NCBI RefSeq assembly: GCF_009749395.1
Contig: NZ_WBIR01000010.1
Coordinates: 62,001 to 126,000, forward strand
DNA length: 64,000 nt
Source of the DNA: Agromyces salentinus
Lineage (GTDB): Bacteria > Actinomycetota > Actinomycetes > Actinomycetales > Microbacteriaceae
Reading direction: 5' to 3'
Shown here: piece by piece, positions 8,727 through 16,784 of the stretch
Layout of the letters: the number at the start of each line of letters is the position of its first letter
How positions within the stretch are numbered: the first letter of the stretch is position 1
The notes under the pieces: model-generated
Database searches by the model: none
Told to the model about the DNA's origin: nothing
The model's input: only the letters and a program-made list of their open reading frames with translations
Position numbers and translations under genes: made by a program

Positions 8727-9482
8727 TCAGTCTCCGCCCTCGGCCGCCTCGCCGACACCGGCGAACGTGTCGGGATAGTTGCCGAGCCACGCCCAGTGCG
8801 AGACCGGCCAGCTGACCACGAAGGCCCGGCCCACCACGTTCTCGATGGGGACGAAGCCCTTCAGCGGCGTGTCGGCGTTGTAGCGCGAGTCCTTGGAGTT
8901 GTACCGGTTATCGCCCATGACCCAGAGCGAGTCGTCGGGGACGACCTGGTCGAAGTCGTCGCGCGAGACCTTGGACTCCCCGGCCGGGAGCACGACGTAC
9001 GGCTCGTCGAGCGGGACGCCGTTGACGCTCATCTGGCCGAGCGCGTTGCAGCAGACGACCTGATCCCCCGGCAGGCCGATGACCCGTTTCACGAGGTGGT
9101 CGTTGGAGTCGGGCGCCGAGAGCCCGACGAACGCGAGGAACCAGTCGACGGCCGCCACGAGGGGCGGCTGCTGCACCTCGACGCGGGCCGGCAGCCATCC
9201 GCCCGGATCCTTGAAGACCACGACGTCGCCGCGCTCCAGCGGCGTGACCTCGGGGACGAGCTGGTTCACGATGATGCGGTCGTCCTTGACCAGCGTCATC
9301 TCCATCGACTCCGACGGGATGAAGAACGACCGGATGAGGAAGGTCTTGATGAGGAACGAGACGAGCACCGCCACCACGAAGATGACGAGCAGATCCCTCA
9401 GGAAGAGGAGTGCGCCTCGCTGTCGACGGTTCGCCGATGCACTGTCGCGATCTGTGCGCGTCGTGCTGATGTCTTCTGTCAT
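8727..9482 (-). CDS. lepB: Signal peptidase I
   Basis: LepB is the membrane serine protease that removes Sec and Tat signal peptides. One N-terminal membrane segment (about residues 24-48) precedes the catalytic domain. Nucleophile Ser59 lies in PSESMEMTL, general base Lys132 in HLVKRVIGLPGD, and box E in GDNRYNSKDSR. A basic, Ser/Thr-rich cytoplasmic tail precedes the anchor. The ATG at 9480-9482 is preceded by AGGCGG and by a perfect 16-bp hairpin ending 8 nt upstream. Confidence 0.95.
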   Translation of the reverse strand: MTEDISTTRTDRDSASANRRQRGALLFLRDLLVIFVVAVLVSFLIKTFLIRSFFIPSESMEMTLVKDDRIIVNQLVPEVTPLERGDVVVFKDPGGWLPARVEVQQPPLVAAVDWFLAFVGLSAPDSNDHLVKRVIGLPGDQVVCCNALGQMSVNGVPLDEPYVVLPAGESKVSRDDFDQVVPDDSLWVMGDNRYNSKDSRYNADTPLKGFVPIENVVGRAFVVSWPVSHWAWLGNYPDTFAGVGEAAEGGD

Positions 9483-9490
9483 TTAACCGC

Positions 9491-9528
9491 CTGAGCTCCT
9501 CACCCCAGTGTAGGGGTGAGGAGCTCAG
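9491..9528 (-). terminator. Perfect 16-bp hairpin between rplS and lepB
   Basis: The arms are CTGAGCTCCTCACCCC (9491-9506) and its exact complement at 9513-9528, with a 6-nt loop. Read on the minus strand it follows rplS and ends 8 nt before the lepB ATG, with part of the likely Shine-Dalgarno (AGGCGG) in the 3' arm. It could terminate rplS transcription (no U-tract is present, as is common in Actinobacteria) or control lepB translation. Confidence 0.7.
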
Positions 9529-9573
9529 GTCGATGGCCGCAGCGCGCGGGACGCGCGGGGCCGCGAAGCCGGA

Positions 9574-9921
9574 TCAGGCGTCGCGCTTCTCCTTGATCTT
9601 GGCCTTCTTGCCGCGGAGCTTGCGCAGGTAGTAGAGCTTGGCGCGGCGCACGTCACCGCGGGTGACGACCTCGATGTGGTCGATCACCGGGGAGTGCACC
9701 GGGAACTTGCGCTCGACGCCGACCTGGAAGCTGACCTTGCGGACGGTGAAGGTCTCGCGGACGCCTTCGCCCGAACGGCCGATGACGACGCCCTGGAACA
9801 CCTGGACGCGCGAGCGCGTGCCTTCGATGATGTTGACGTGCACCTTGACGGTGTCGCCCGCGCGGAAGTCGGGGACGTCCGTTCGCAGGCTCGCAGCGTC
9901 GACGTGGTCGAGGATGTGCAT
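9574..9921 (-). CDS. rplS: 50S ribosomal protein L19
   Basis: L19 sits at the 30S-50S interface. The 115-residue protein shows the L19 core [47 protein letters not shown] and the end [21 protein letters not shown]. The start [13 protein letters not shown] is standard. No strong Shine-Dalgarno is visible. A promoter can be proposed about 130 nt upstream with a palindrome over its -10 region. Confidence 0.97.
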   Translation of the reverse strand: MHILDHVDAASLRTDVPDFRAGDTVKVHVNIIEGTRSRVQVFQGVVIGRSGEGVRETFTVRKVSFQVGVERKFPVHSPVIDHIEVVTRGDVRRAKLYYLRKLRGKKAKIKEKRDA

Positions 9922-10039
9922 GATGGTTCGCTCTCTGCGCCCGCAACCGGTCGAACGCGGATCTGTGAATGGAAGTGTCTGGTGCCGCCCGCGCGATCAC
10001 TCGCGCTGTGCATGCTCCCCGGAGGCAGAGTCCAGCGGC

Positions 10040-10081
10040 GGCACAATCCTCTATTGTGCCATGCGCGGGCCGCTGCACCAA
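10040..10081 (-). promoter_or_regulatory. rplS promoter with a palindrome over the -10
   Basis: On the minus strand TTGGTG (10076-10081) and CACAAT (10053-10058) are spaced by exactly 17 bp. The inverted repeat GGCACAAT-CCTCT-ATTGTGCC (10040-10060) covers the -10 and the expected start site. It could be an operator or a hairpin at the very 5' end of the rplS mRNA. Confidence 0.5.
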
Positions 10082-10132
10082 AGCGAGCGGCGGATGTCAC
10101 GCCTCGGCCTCCTGCCGTCGAGGCGTTCGGGG

Positions 10133-10648
10133 TCAGGGCCGGTCGCGGTGCTCCTCGACGACGATGATCTCGCCGAGGTCGTACGGCGGCTGCGACGGCG
10201 ACGATTCGCCCGGCGGCGTGGCGCCGATCGGACCCCCGGCCCGAGCCGCGCGCTCGTACTCGGACATCGTCTCCTGCATGCGCTTCGCACCGTCGCGGAC
10301 GAGCTGCACGATCGCGAACCAGAATGCGGCGAGCGCCAGCGCGATCGACAGCACCGCGAAGGCGGCCATCGAGGGCCCGGAGAGGCCGAAGCCGATGATC
10401 GCGAGGTGCCAGGCGCCGAGGACGCCCACGTCGGTCCAGGATGCGGCCCGGTCTTCGCGGACGCTCGGGCGCATCGACACCAGCAGGGCGATGACCGCGA
10501 GCGAGATGAAGGTCAGCGGCACGGTGATGAGCAGGCCGAGCGTGCCCCATCCGCCACCGCCGAAGACGGCCCAGCCGACCGCCAGCCAGATCGGGAGCAC
10601 GACGATCGCCGCCTGGATCCATCGGAAGAAGATGCGCCGGAAGAGCAT
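10133..10648 (-). CDS. Small multi-pass membrane protein of unknown function
   Basis: I do not recognise a family. The protein of about 171 residues has roughly four hydrophobic segments (about residues 8-30, 34-58, 80-98 and 100-120) and a polar C-terminal tail rich in Pro, Glu and Gly. The start is uncertain. TACGCT lies 6 nt before the ATG at 10648, the layout of a leaderless transcript, while GTG at 10654 is the longer alternative. It lies between rplS and the divergent map gene. Confidence 0.65.
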   Translation of the reverse strand: MLFRRIFFRWIQAAIVVLPIWLAVGWAVFGGGGWGTLGLLITVPLTFISLAVIALLVSMRPSVREDRAASWTDVGVLGAWHLAIIGFGLSGPSMAAFAVLSIALALAAFWFAIVQLVRDGAKRMQETMSEYERAARAGGPIGATPPGESSPSQPPYDLGEIIVVEEHRDRP

Positions 10649-10728
10649 GCCCACAGCGTAACCCGGCGACGCCGTGGGGGCGCCGGGTGTTCACTCAGGG
10701 CTGACCGGGCAGAATGGACGCGGAGAGG

Positions 10729-11502
10729 ATGAGCGTGATCGAACTGAGGACCCCCGCCGAGATCGACGAGATGCGGGCAGCCGGGCGATTCGTCGCCGGC
10801 GTCATCGAGGCGACGTCGAAGGCCGCGGCCGTCGGCGTGAACCTGCTCGAGCTCGACGCGCTCGCGCACGAGATGATCCGCAAGGCGGGTGCCGAGAGCT
10901 GCTACATCGACTACCACCCGTCGTTCGGTGCGAGCCCGTTCGGCAAGGTGATCTGCACGTCGGTGAACGACGCGGTGCTGCACGGACTCCCCCACGACTA
11001 CCGCCTGCGCGACGGCGACCTCCTGAGCCTGGACTTCGCGGCCTCCGTGAACGGCTGGGTCTCTGACTCGGCCGTCTCCATCGTCGTCGGTACACCACGG
11101 GACGAGGACCTCCGCCTCATCGAGACCACGCGCCGCGCGCTCGACGCCGGCATCGCCGCGGCGCGCCCCGGCAACCGCATCGGCGACATCTCACGTGCCA
11201 TCGCGGATGTCGCGAAGGGCGAGGGCTACTCGATCAACACGGACTTCGGCGGGCACGGCGTCGGTCGTACGATGCACGGCGATCCGCACATCCCCAACAA
11301 CGGCCGCCCGGGCCGGGGGCTCCCCCTGAAGCCGGGGCTGGTCGTCGCGATCGAGCCGTGGCTCCTCCAGACGACCGACCGCATCTTCACCGACCCCGAC
11401 GGCTGGACACTGCGCAGCGCCGACGGGTCGCGCGGGGCCCACTCCGAGCACACGATCGCCATCACCGAGGGCGACCCGATCGTGCTCACGCAGCGCGGCT
11501 GA
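10729..11502 (+). CDS. map: Type I methionine aminopeptidase
   Basis: Removes the initiator Met from nascent proteins. All five metal ligands of the pita-bread fold are visible: Asp in LSLDFAA, Asp in VSDSAVS, His in FGGHGVGRTMHG, Glu in VAIEPW and Glu in HSEHTIAI. IELRTPAEIDEMRAAG is the usual family start, so ATG 10729 (preceded by GGAGAGG) is preferred over ATG 10714. Actinobacteria often carry two or more map genes; this one is not in the usual secY-adk operon. Confidence 0.93.
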   Translation: MSVIELRTPAEIDEMRAAGRFVAGVIEATSKAAAVGVNLLELDALAHEMIRKAGAESCYIDYHPSFGASPFGKVICTSVNDAVLHGLPHDYRLRDGDLLSLDFAASVNGWVSDSAVSIVVGTPRDEDLRLIETTRRALDAGIAAARPGNRIGDISRAIADVAKGEGYSINTDFGGHGVGRTMHGDPHIPNNGRPGRGLPLKPGLVVAIEPWLLQTTDRIFTDPDGWTLRSADGSRGAHSEHTIAITEGDPIVLTQRG

Positions 11503-11568
11503 GCCGAGGCATCCGCTCGCCTGCGGCATCCGTCGGACGCCGCGTCAGCTCGTCGCGGCTTCCGATCG

Positions 11569-11937
11569 TCAGGCGGCGACCTCGGGCTCGGCCTCGATCG
11601 CGACCTCGATGGCCCCATCGACGATCCGGGACGGATACGTGCGCAGCGAGAGTGCCGGGTCGGTGAAGCACTCCCCGGTCGCGAGGTCGTAGACCTCCTT
11701 GTGCAGGGGTGAGGCGATGGTCGGACGCTCTCCTCGGGAGCCCGTGATGCCACGGGCCATCACCGGTGCGCCCGTGTGCGGGTCCAGGTGGTCGACGGCG
11801 TAGACCTCGTCGGCCGACACGCGCACGAGCGCCACCTGCCGGCCGCCCAGCAACGCGACCTCGCCCCAGCCCGGTTCGAGGTCGCGGAGGCCGCAGGCGC
11901 GCATCCAGAGTGTGGTCGATTCGATCGTCATGCTCAT
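11569..11937 (-). CDS. nirD: Nitrite reductase [NAD(P)H] small subunit
   Basis: NirD is the accessory subunit of the cytoplasmic NADH-dependent siroheme nitrite reductase that makes ammonium. The Rieske-like fold is visible (EVYAVDHLDPHTGAPVMARG, then PTIASPLHKEVYDLATGEC), but the Cys-His pairs that bind a [2Fe-2S] cluster are absent, as is normal for NirD. The 122-residue size fits. The ATG at 11935-11937 has GAGGAG 6 nt upstream. It is divergent from nirB rather than downstream of it, and shares its control region with nirB. Confidence 0.92.
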   Translation of the reverse strand: MSMTIESTTLWMRACGLRDLEPGWGEVALLGGRQVALVRVSADEVYAVDHLDPHTGAPVMARGITGSRGERPTIASPLHKEVYDLATGECFTDPALSLRTYPSRIVDGAIEVAIEAEPEVAA

Positions 11938-11981
11938 GGCGGGCTCCTCTTCTCTGCGTGCTCCGACGCTACGAGCACGGT

Positions 11982-12020
11982 GTTTCCTCCTCGGTACGGT
12001 TCGTGTTTCCCCGACGTGAA
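11982..12020 (-). promoter_or_regulatory. GlnR-like box in front of nirD
   Basis: Read toward nirD the half-sites are TTCAC-n6-GAAAC-n6-CGTAC-n7-GAAAC (plus-strand positions 12016, 12005, 11994 and 11982). The actinobacterial GlnR consensus is gTnAC-n6-GaAAC repeated. The first two half-sites fit well and the third poorly, with one spacer a base longer. The box ends about 45 bp from the nirD start. Confidence 0.6.
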
Positions 12021-12069
12021 ACCCCCCTCACAGCGCCGGTACCACCGCGTGCGCTCGGGGACAAGAGCA

Positions 12070-12096
12070 GTTACCCCGACGTAACAGGGCCGAAAC
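12070..12096 (+). promoter_or_regulatory. GlnR-like box in front of nirB
   Basis: GTTAC (12070-12074), GTAAC (12081-12085) and GAAAC (12092-12096) are spaced by exactly 6 bp, giving an 11-bp periodicity. GTTAC-n6-GTAAC matches the GlnR a/b half-site pair. The box ends 42 bp before the nirB ATG. Confidence 0.7.
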
Positions 12097-12138
12097 GGCC
12101 CGGTCGTACGCTCGCAGCAATCGAGCCACGGAGGACCC

Positions 12139-14748
12139 ATGACCGAGACCGACCGCGCCCGCGACGACGTCCGCAACATCGTCATCGTCGGCGGTGGCCC
12201 AGCGGCCCACCGACTCGCCGACAGCCTGCACGCACGCGACGCCGAGCGCACCGTCCACGTCACCGTCGTCGGCGACGAACCGCACCGGCCCTACGACCGC
12301 GTCGCGCTCAGCACGCGGCTCGCCGACGGCGACGCCGACCTGACGCTGCATCCGACCTCCATGTGGGACGAGGGGCACGTTCGCCTGATCACGGGCGAGC
12401 GCGTCACCTCCATCGACCGAACGAGCCGCACGGCGACCACGTCGGCCGGCACCGAGCTGCACTGGGACGACCTGGTCCTCGCGACCGGGTCGAGCGCACC
12501 CGTGCCCGACATCCCGGGCTCCGACAGCGCTCGCGTCTACCGCACGATCGAGGACGTCGACAACCTCGTCTCCGAGGCGCGGGAACTCGCCCGGCACCAC
12601 GGCCGGCCGGCCAGGGTGGTGGTGGCGGGCGGCGGCCTGCTGGGCCTCGAGGCCGCAGGAGGACTGGCGAAGCTCGGCGCGCACGTCGCGGTGGTGCACT
12701 CGGGCGGCTGGCTCATGTCGGCGCAGCTCGACGAAGGCGCCGGACGTGCACTCGGACGCATCATCTCGGGACAGGGCATCGGGCTCCACCTCGGTGCTCG
12801 CCCCGCGGCCATCCGCGTCGAGGACGACGTCGTCGTGGCGGTCGAGCTCACGAACGAGCGCGTCATCGAGGCGGATCTGGTGGTCTTCGCGATCGGCATC
12901 AGCCCTCGGGACGAACTCGCCCGCGACCTCGGGCTCGAACTCGGCCCGCGCGGCGGCGTCGCGATCGACACGAGCTGCGCGTCGTCGGCGGCGAACATCT
13001 GGGCGATCGGCGAGGTCGCGAGCTTCGAGGGGCGCTGCACCGGCCTCGTGGCGCCGGCGAACGCCATGGCCGAGGTGGTCGCGGATCGCATCCTCGGCGG
13101 TGCCGCGGAGTTCACGAGCGTCGACGACGCCACCAAGCTCAAGCTGTCGGGCGTCGACGTGGCGAGCTTCGGCGACGCCCTCGCGCGCACCGAGCAGGCC
13201 CTCGAGATCGTCTACGCCGACCCCGCCCGCGGGCTCTACCAGAAGCTCGTCATGACCGACGATGCGAAGACCCTGCTGGGCGGCATCTTCGTCGGGGACG
13301 CCTCCCCCTACGCGTCGCTGCGCCCCATGCTCGGCATGCAGCTCTCGTCCGAGCCCGCCGCCTACCTCTCGGCTTCGGGCATGGAGGCGCCCGCGGGCGA
13401 CGAGCTCCCGGCATCCGCCCTGGTCTGCGCGTGCAACAACGTGGCGGCGGGCACGATCCGCGACGCCGTGAACGGCGATGAGCACACCGAGGGCTGCAGC
13501 GAACTCGGCGCGCTGAAGGCGTGCACCCGGGCCGGCACCCAGTGCGGGTCGTGCGTGCCGCTCGTGAAGAAGATCATGGAGACCGAGCTCACCAAGGCGG
13601 GCTTCACGCCGTCGCGGGCCCTCTGCGAGCATTTCGAGCTCTCGCGCCAGGAGCTGTTCGAGTCGATCCGCGTGCTCGAGCTCACCTCGTTCGACGACAT
13701 CGTCGCACGGCTCGGCACGGGTCGCGGATGCGACGTCTGCAAGCCGGTCGTCGGCTCGATCCTGGCGACGCAGCTCGGGTCGTACATCCTCGACGGCGGC
13801 CGAGGCGGCCTCCAGGACACCAACGACCGCGCCATGGCGAACATGCAGAAGGACGGCACCTACTCGGTGGTCCCCCGCATCCCGGCGGGCGAGATCACGC
13901 CCGAGAAGCTGGCCGTCATCGCGCAGGTCGCGACCGACTACGGCCTCTACACGAAGATCACCGGCGGCCAGCGCATCGACCTGTTCGGCGCCCGCCTCGA
14001 CCAGCTTCCCGAGATCTGGAAGCGACTCGTCGATGCCGGCTTCGAGTCGGGCCAGGCCTACGGCAAGGCGCTGCGCAACGTCAAGAGCTGCGTCGGTTCC
14101 ACCTGGTGCCGGTTCGGCGTGCAGGACTCGGTCGCGATGGCCGTGCAGCTCGAGCTCCGCTACCGGGGCCTGCGGTCGCCGCACAAGCTCAAGTTCGGCG
14201 TCTCGGGGTGTGCGCGCGAATGCGCCGAAGCCAGGGGCAAGGACGTCGGCGTCATCGCGACCGACCAGGGCTGGAACATGTACGTGGGGGGCAACGGCGG
14301 CTTCCAGCCGGCGCACGCGCAACTGCTCGCGAGCGACCTCGACGACGAGACGCTCCTGAAGTACATCGACCGCTACATCATGTACTACGTGCGAACCGCC
14401 GACCGGCTCCAGCGGACGGCACGCTGGATCGAGGACATCGAGGGCGGCCTCGACCACGTGCGCGATGTCGTCGTGCACGACTCGCTGGGCCTCGCGGACG
14501 AGCTGGAGGCGGCCGTCGACCGGCACGTCGACTCGTACGAGGACGAGTGGGCGGCGACCCTCGCCGACCCCGAGCGCCTGCGCCGCTTCCGCTCGTTCGT
14601 CAACGCGCCGAACGTCCCCGACCCCTCGATCGCGCGGGTCCCGGACCAGCGCGGCCAGATGCGGCCGGCCACCGCCGAGGAGCGCGATCGCGGCGAGGCG
14701 GTCCTCGTCGCCGGCACGACGATCCCGGTCCGCGGGGTGGACGCATGA
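12139..14748 (+). CDS. nirB: Nitrite reductase [NAD(P)H] large subunit
   Basis: Catalyses the six-electron reduction of nitrite to ammonium with NAD(P)H. Domains in order over 869 residues: FAD-binding (VIVGGGPAAHRL), NAD-binding (VVVAGGGLLGLEAAGGLAK), BFD-like [2Fe-2S] domain near residue 430 (LVCACNN ... CTRAGTQCGSC), and the siroheme/[4Fe-4S] domain with CVGSTWC near residue 650 and CARECAE near 690. A Shine-Dalgarno GGAGG precedes the ATG. The stop overlaps the cobA start as ATGA, so siroheme synthesis is translationally tied to the apo-enzyme. Confidence 0.96.
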   Translation: MTETDRARDDVRNIVIVGGGPAAHRLADSLHARDAERTVHVTVVGDEPHRPYDRVALSTRLADGDADLTLHPTSMWDEGHVRLITGERVTSIDRTSRTATTSAGTELHWDDLVLATGSSAPVPDIPGSDSARVYRTIEDVDNLVSEARELARHHGRPARVVVAGGGLLGLEAAGGLAKLGAHVAVVHSGGWLMSAQLDEGAGRALGRIISGQGIGLHLGARPAAIRVEDDVVVAVELTNERVIEADLVVFAIGISPRDELARDLGLELGPRGGVAIDTSCASSAANIWAIGEVASFEGRCTGLVAPANAMAEVVADRILGGAAEFTSVDDATKLKLSGVDVASFGDALARTEQALEIVYADPARGLYQKLVMTDDAKTLLGGIFVGDASPYASLRPMLGMQLSSEPAAYLSASGMEAPAGDELPASALVCACNNVAAGTIRDAVNGDEHTEGCSELGALKACTRAGTQCGSCVPLVKKIMETELTKAGFTPSRALCEHFELSRQELFESIRVLELTSFDDIVARLGTGRGCDVCKPVVGSILATQLGSYILDGGRGGLQDTNDRAMANMQKDGTYSVVPRIPAGEITPEKLAVIAQVATDYGLYTKITGGQRIDLFGARLDQLPEIWKRLVDAGFESGQAYGKALRNVKSCVGSTWCRFGVQDSVAMAVQLELRYRGLRSPHKLKFGVSGCARECAEARGKDVGVIATDQGWNMYVGGNGGFQPAHAQLLASDLDDETLLKYIDRYIMYYVRTADRLQRTARWIEDIEGGLDHVRDVVVHDSLGLADELEAAVDRHVDSYEDEWAATLADPERLRRFRSFVNAPNVPDPSIARVPDQRGQMRPATAEERDRGEAVLVAGTTIPVRGVDA

Positions 14749-15521
14749 GCGGCAGCGTCACGCTGGTCGGCGGGGGCCCGGGCCAGGAGGACCTGCTGAC
14801 GGTCGCCGCCGTCCGGGCACTCCTGGACGCGGAGGTCGTGCTCTACGACCGCCTGGCGCCCCACGATCGACTGGCGGAGCTCGCGCCGGGCGCCGTGCTC
14901 GTCGACGTCGGCAAGCGTCCGGGGCACCATGCCATCCCGCAGGCCGAGATCGAGGCGCTGCTGGTCGAGCACGCCCTCGCGGGCAGGCGGGTCGTGCGCC
15001 TCAAGGGCGGCGACCCCTACGTGCTCGGCCGCGGCGGCGAGGAGGTGCTCGCATGCCATCGGGCCGGCGTGCCCGTCGAGGTCGTCCCGGGCGTCACGAG
15101 CGCCATCTCGGTGCCGGGCGCTGCGGGCATCCCGCTCACGCACCGCGGCATCAGCCACCTGTTCACCGTCGTCTCCGGCCACGCCCCGCTCACTCCGGAC
15201 GAGCTCGGGCATCTCGCCGGGCTCGGCGGCACGATCGTCGTGCTCATGGGCGTGAACACGCTGCCGTCGCTCACGGCCGGCCTCGCACGTGCCGGCATGG
15301 CGGAGCGGATGCCGGTCGCGATCATCGAACGCGGGTACTCGGCCGAGCAGCGCACGACCATCGGCGAACTCGCCGACATCGTCACGACCGCAGGGCGTGC
15401 CCGCGTGGCCTCCCCCGCCGTCGTCGTCATCGGCGAGGTGGTGCGCCTCGCGCACGACGGCGATGCGAGCGCGGCCGAGCTCATGGACCGCGCAGCCGGC
15501 TTCGCGGCGGTGGCCGGGTGA
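14745..15521 (+). CDS. cobA: Uroporphyrinogen-III C-methyltransferase (SUMT)
   Basis: Uses two S-adenosylmethionines to convert uroporphyrinogen III to precorrin-2, the entry to siroheme. The 258-residue protein shows VTLVGGGPGQEDLLTV, the DVGKRPGHH block, VRLKGGDPYVLGRGGEE and VPGVTSAISVPGAAGIPLTHR, all SUMT motifs. It is a stand-alone CobA without a CysG-type dehydrogenase/chelatase domain. It starts within the nirB stop (ATGA) and ends within the next start (GTGA). Confidence 0.95.
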   Translation: MSGSVTLVGGGPGQEDLLTVAAVRALLDAEVVLYDRLAPHDRLAELAPGAVLVDVGKRPGHHAIPQAEIEALLVEHALAGRRVVRLKGGDPYVLGRGGEEVLACHRAGVPVEVVPGVTSAISVPGAAGIPLTHRGISHLFTVVSGHAPLTPDELGHLAGLGGTIVVLMGVNTLPSLTAGLARAGMAERMPVAIIERGYSAEQRTTIGELADIVTTAGRARVASPAVVVIGEVVRLAHDGDASAAELMDRAAGFAAVAG

Positions 15522-16648
15522 GCGACCTCCTCGAGTGCGCACCCGGGTTCCGCGCCGACCAGCTCGCGGGCTTCCGCATCGGCGTGACGAGCGACCGTCG
15601 CTCGGCCGACCTCATCGACGCCCTCGCCCGCCGGGGCGCGACGGTCGTGCATGCGCCGACGCTGCGCATGACGAACGCGCTCTCCGACGACCCGGTCATC
15701 GCCGACACCCGGGCGATCATCGACGCCCGCCCCGACGTGCTGCTCGCGACGACCGCGTACGGCGTGCGCCGCTGGTTCGAGGTCGCGGATGCCGCGGGGC
15801 TCGGCGAGGACCTCCTCGACGCGCTCGCCGACACGGCGATCCTCGTGCGCGGGCCGAAGGCGCGCGGGGGCATCCGCGCAGCCGGGCTCAACGACGTCGG
15901 CATGAGCGCGCAGGAGACCACGGAATCGCTCATCGACGAGGTGCTCGCGAACTACCCTTCCGGGCTCACGGTCGCCGTGCAGCTGCACGGGTTCCTCGAG
16001 CCCTCCCAGCTCGAACGCCTGGACGCGTCCCATGCTCGCGTGCTCACGGTCGCGCCGTACCGCTGGGTCGAGATCGACGAGTCCGATGACCGCGTCGAGC
16101 GGCTCATCGAGTCGGCCTGCACGGGCGGGCTCGACGCCATCACCTTCACGAGCGCGCCGGCCGTGCACGCCCTGTTCGGTGCAGCCGAGGCCATGGGGCG
16201 CTACGACGACCTCGTCGACGCGATGCGCGGCCCCGTCGTCGCCGCCGCGGTCGGACCCGTCACCGCGCTGCCGCTCGCCGCCGCGGGGATCGAGCCGATC
16301 CAGCCCGACCGCTACCGCATGGGCGCGCTCATCCGGCTCGTGTGCGAGCACCTCGAGAACGATCGCGTCGTGCGGCTCGAGACGAGGCACGGCACGCTCG
16401 CGCTGCGCGGGTCGATCGTCGACGTCGCCGATCGGCGGGTCTCGCTCGCCCCGGTCGCCCTGATGATCCTGCGGGCGCTCGTCCAGGCCCGCGGTTCGGT
16501 GGTGGCGCGCGATCGCCTGGCCGCGGGCCTGCCCGGGACGAGCGACGAGCATGCGCTCGAGGTCGCGCTGAGCCGGCTCCGCCAGACGCTCGCCGTGCCG
16601 GGCCTCATCGCGACGGTCGTCAAGCGTGGGTACCGCATCGACGTGTGA
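15518..16648 (+). CDS. Uroporphyrinogen-III synthase (HemD)-like domain fused to an OmpR-type winged helix
   Basis: Residues 1 to about 280 match the two-lobed HemD fold (LAGFRIGVTSDRRSADLIDAL, AITFTSAPAVHALF, VAAAVGPVTALPLAAAGI). Residues from about 290 to 376 form a Trans_reg_C winged helix (RRVSLAPVALMILRALVQ ... VVKRGYRIDV). The same architecture occurs in mycobacterial Rv0260c, beside a nitrate transporter. It may act as an enzyme, or as a regulator that uses a HemD fold to sense tetrapyrrole or uroporphyrinogen. The GTG start at 15518 overlaps the cobA stop (GTGA). I favour a regulator of this cluster, unproven. Confidence 0.88.
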   Translation: MSDLLECAPGFRADQLAGFRIGVTSDRRSADLIDALARRGATVVHAPTLRMTNALSDDPVIADTRAIIDARPDVLLATTAYGVRRWFEVADAAGLGEDLLDALADTAILVRGPKARGGIRAAGLNDVGMSAQETTESLIDEVLANYPSGLTVAVQLHGFLEPSQLERLDASHARVLTVAPYRWVEIDESDDRVERLIESACTGGLDAITFTSAPAVHALFGAAEAMGRYDDLVDAMRGPVVAAAVGPVTALPLAAAGIEPIQPDRYRMGALIRLVCEHLENDRVVRLETRHGTLALRGSIVDVADRRVSLAPVALMILRALVQARGSVVARDRLAAGLPGTSDEHALEVALSRLRQTLAVPGLIATVVKRGYRIDV

Positions 16649-16784
16649 GCATCGCCTCACATCCGTCACCGGCACCGGTGAGCAGGTGGAGACGCAGGGT
16701 TTACGACCGGACCGATCCGCAGAAACACGACGTCAATAGCTTCGAGTCGAAGGATCCACTCGTGATCGAACCCCGGAGGCACCG

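Noticed and set aside
11569-11937. A Rieske [2Fe-2S] protein reading of nirD.
   Set aside because: The fold is Rieske-like but the Cys/His ligands are missing, which is the NirD condition.
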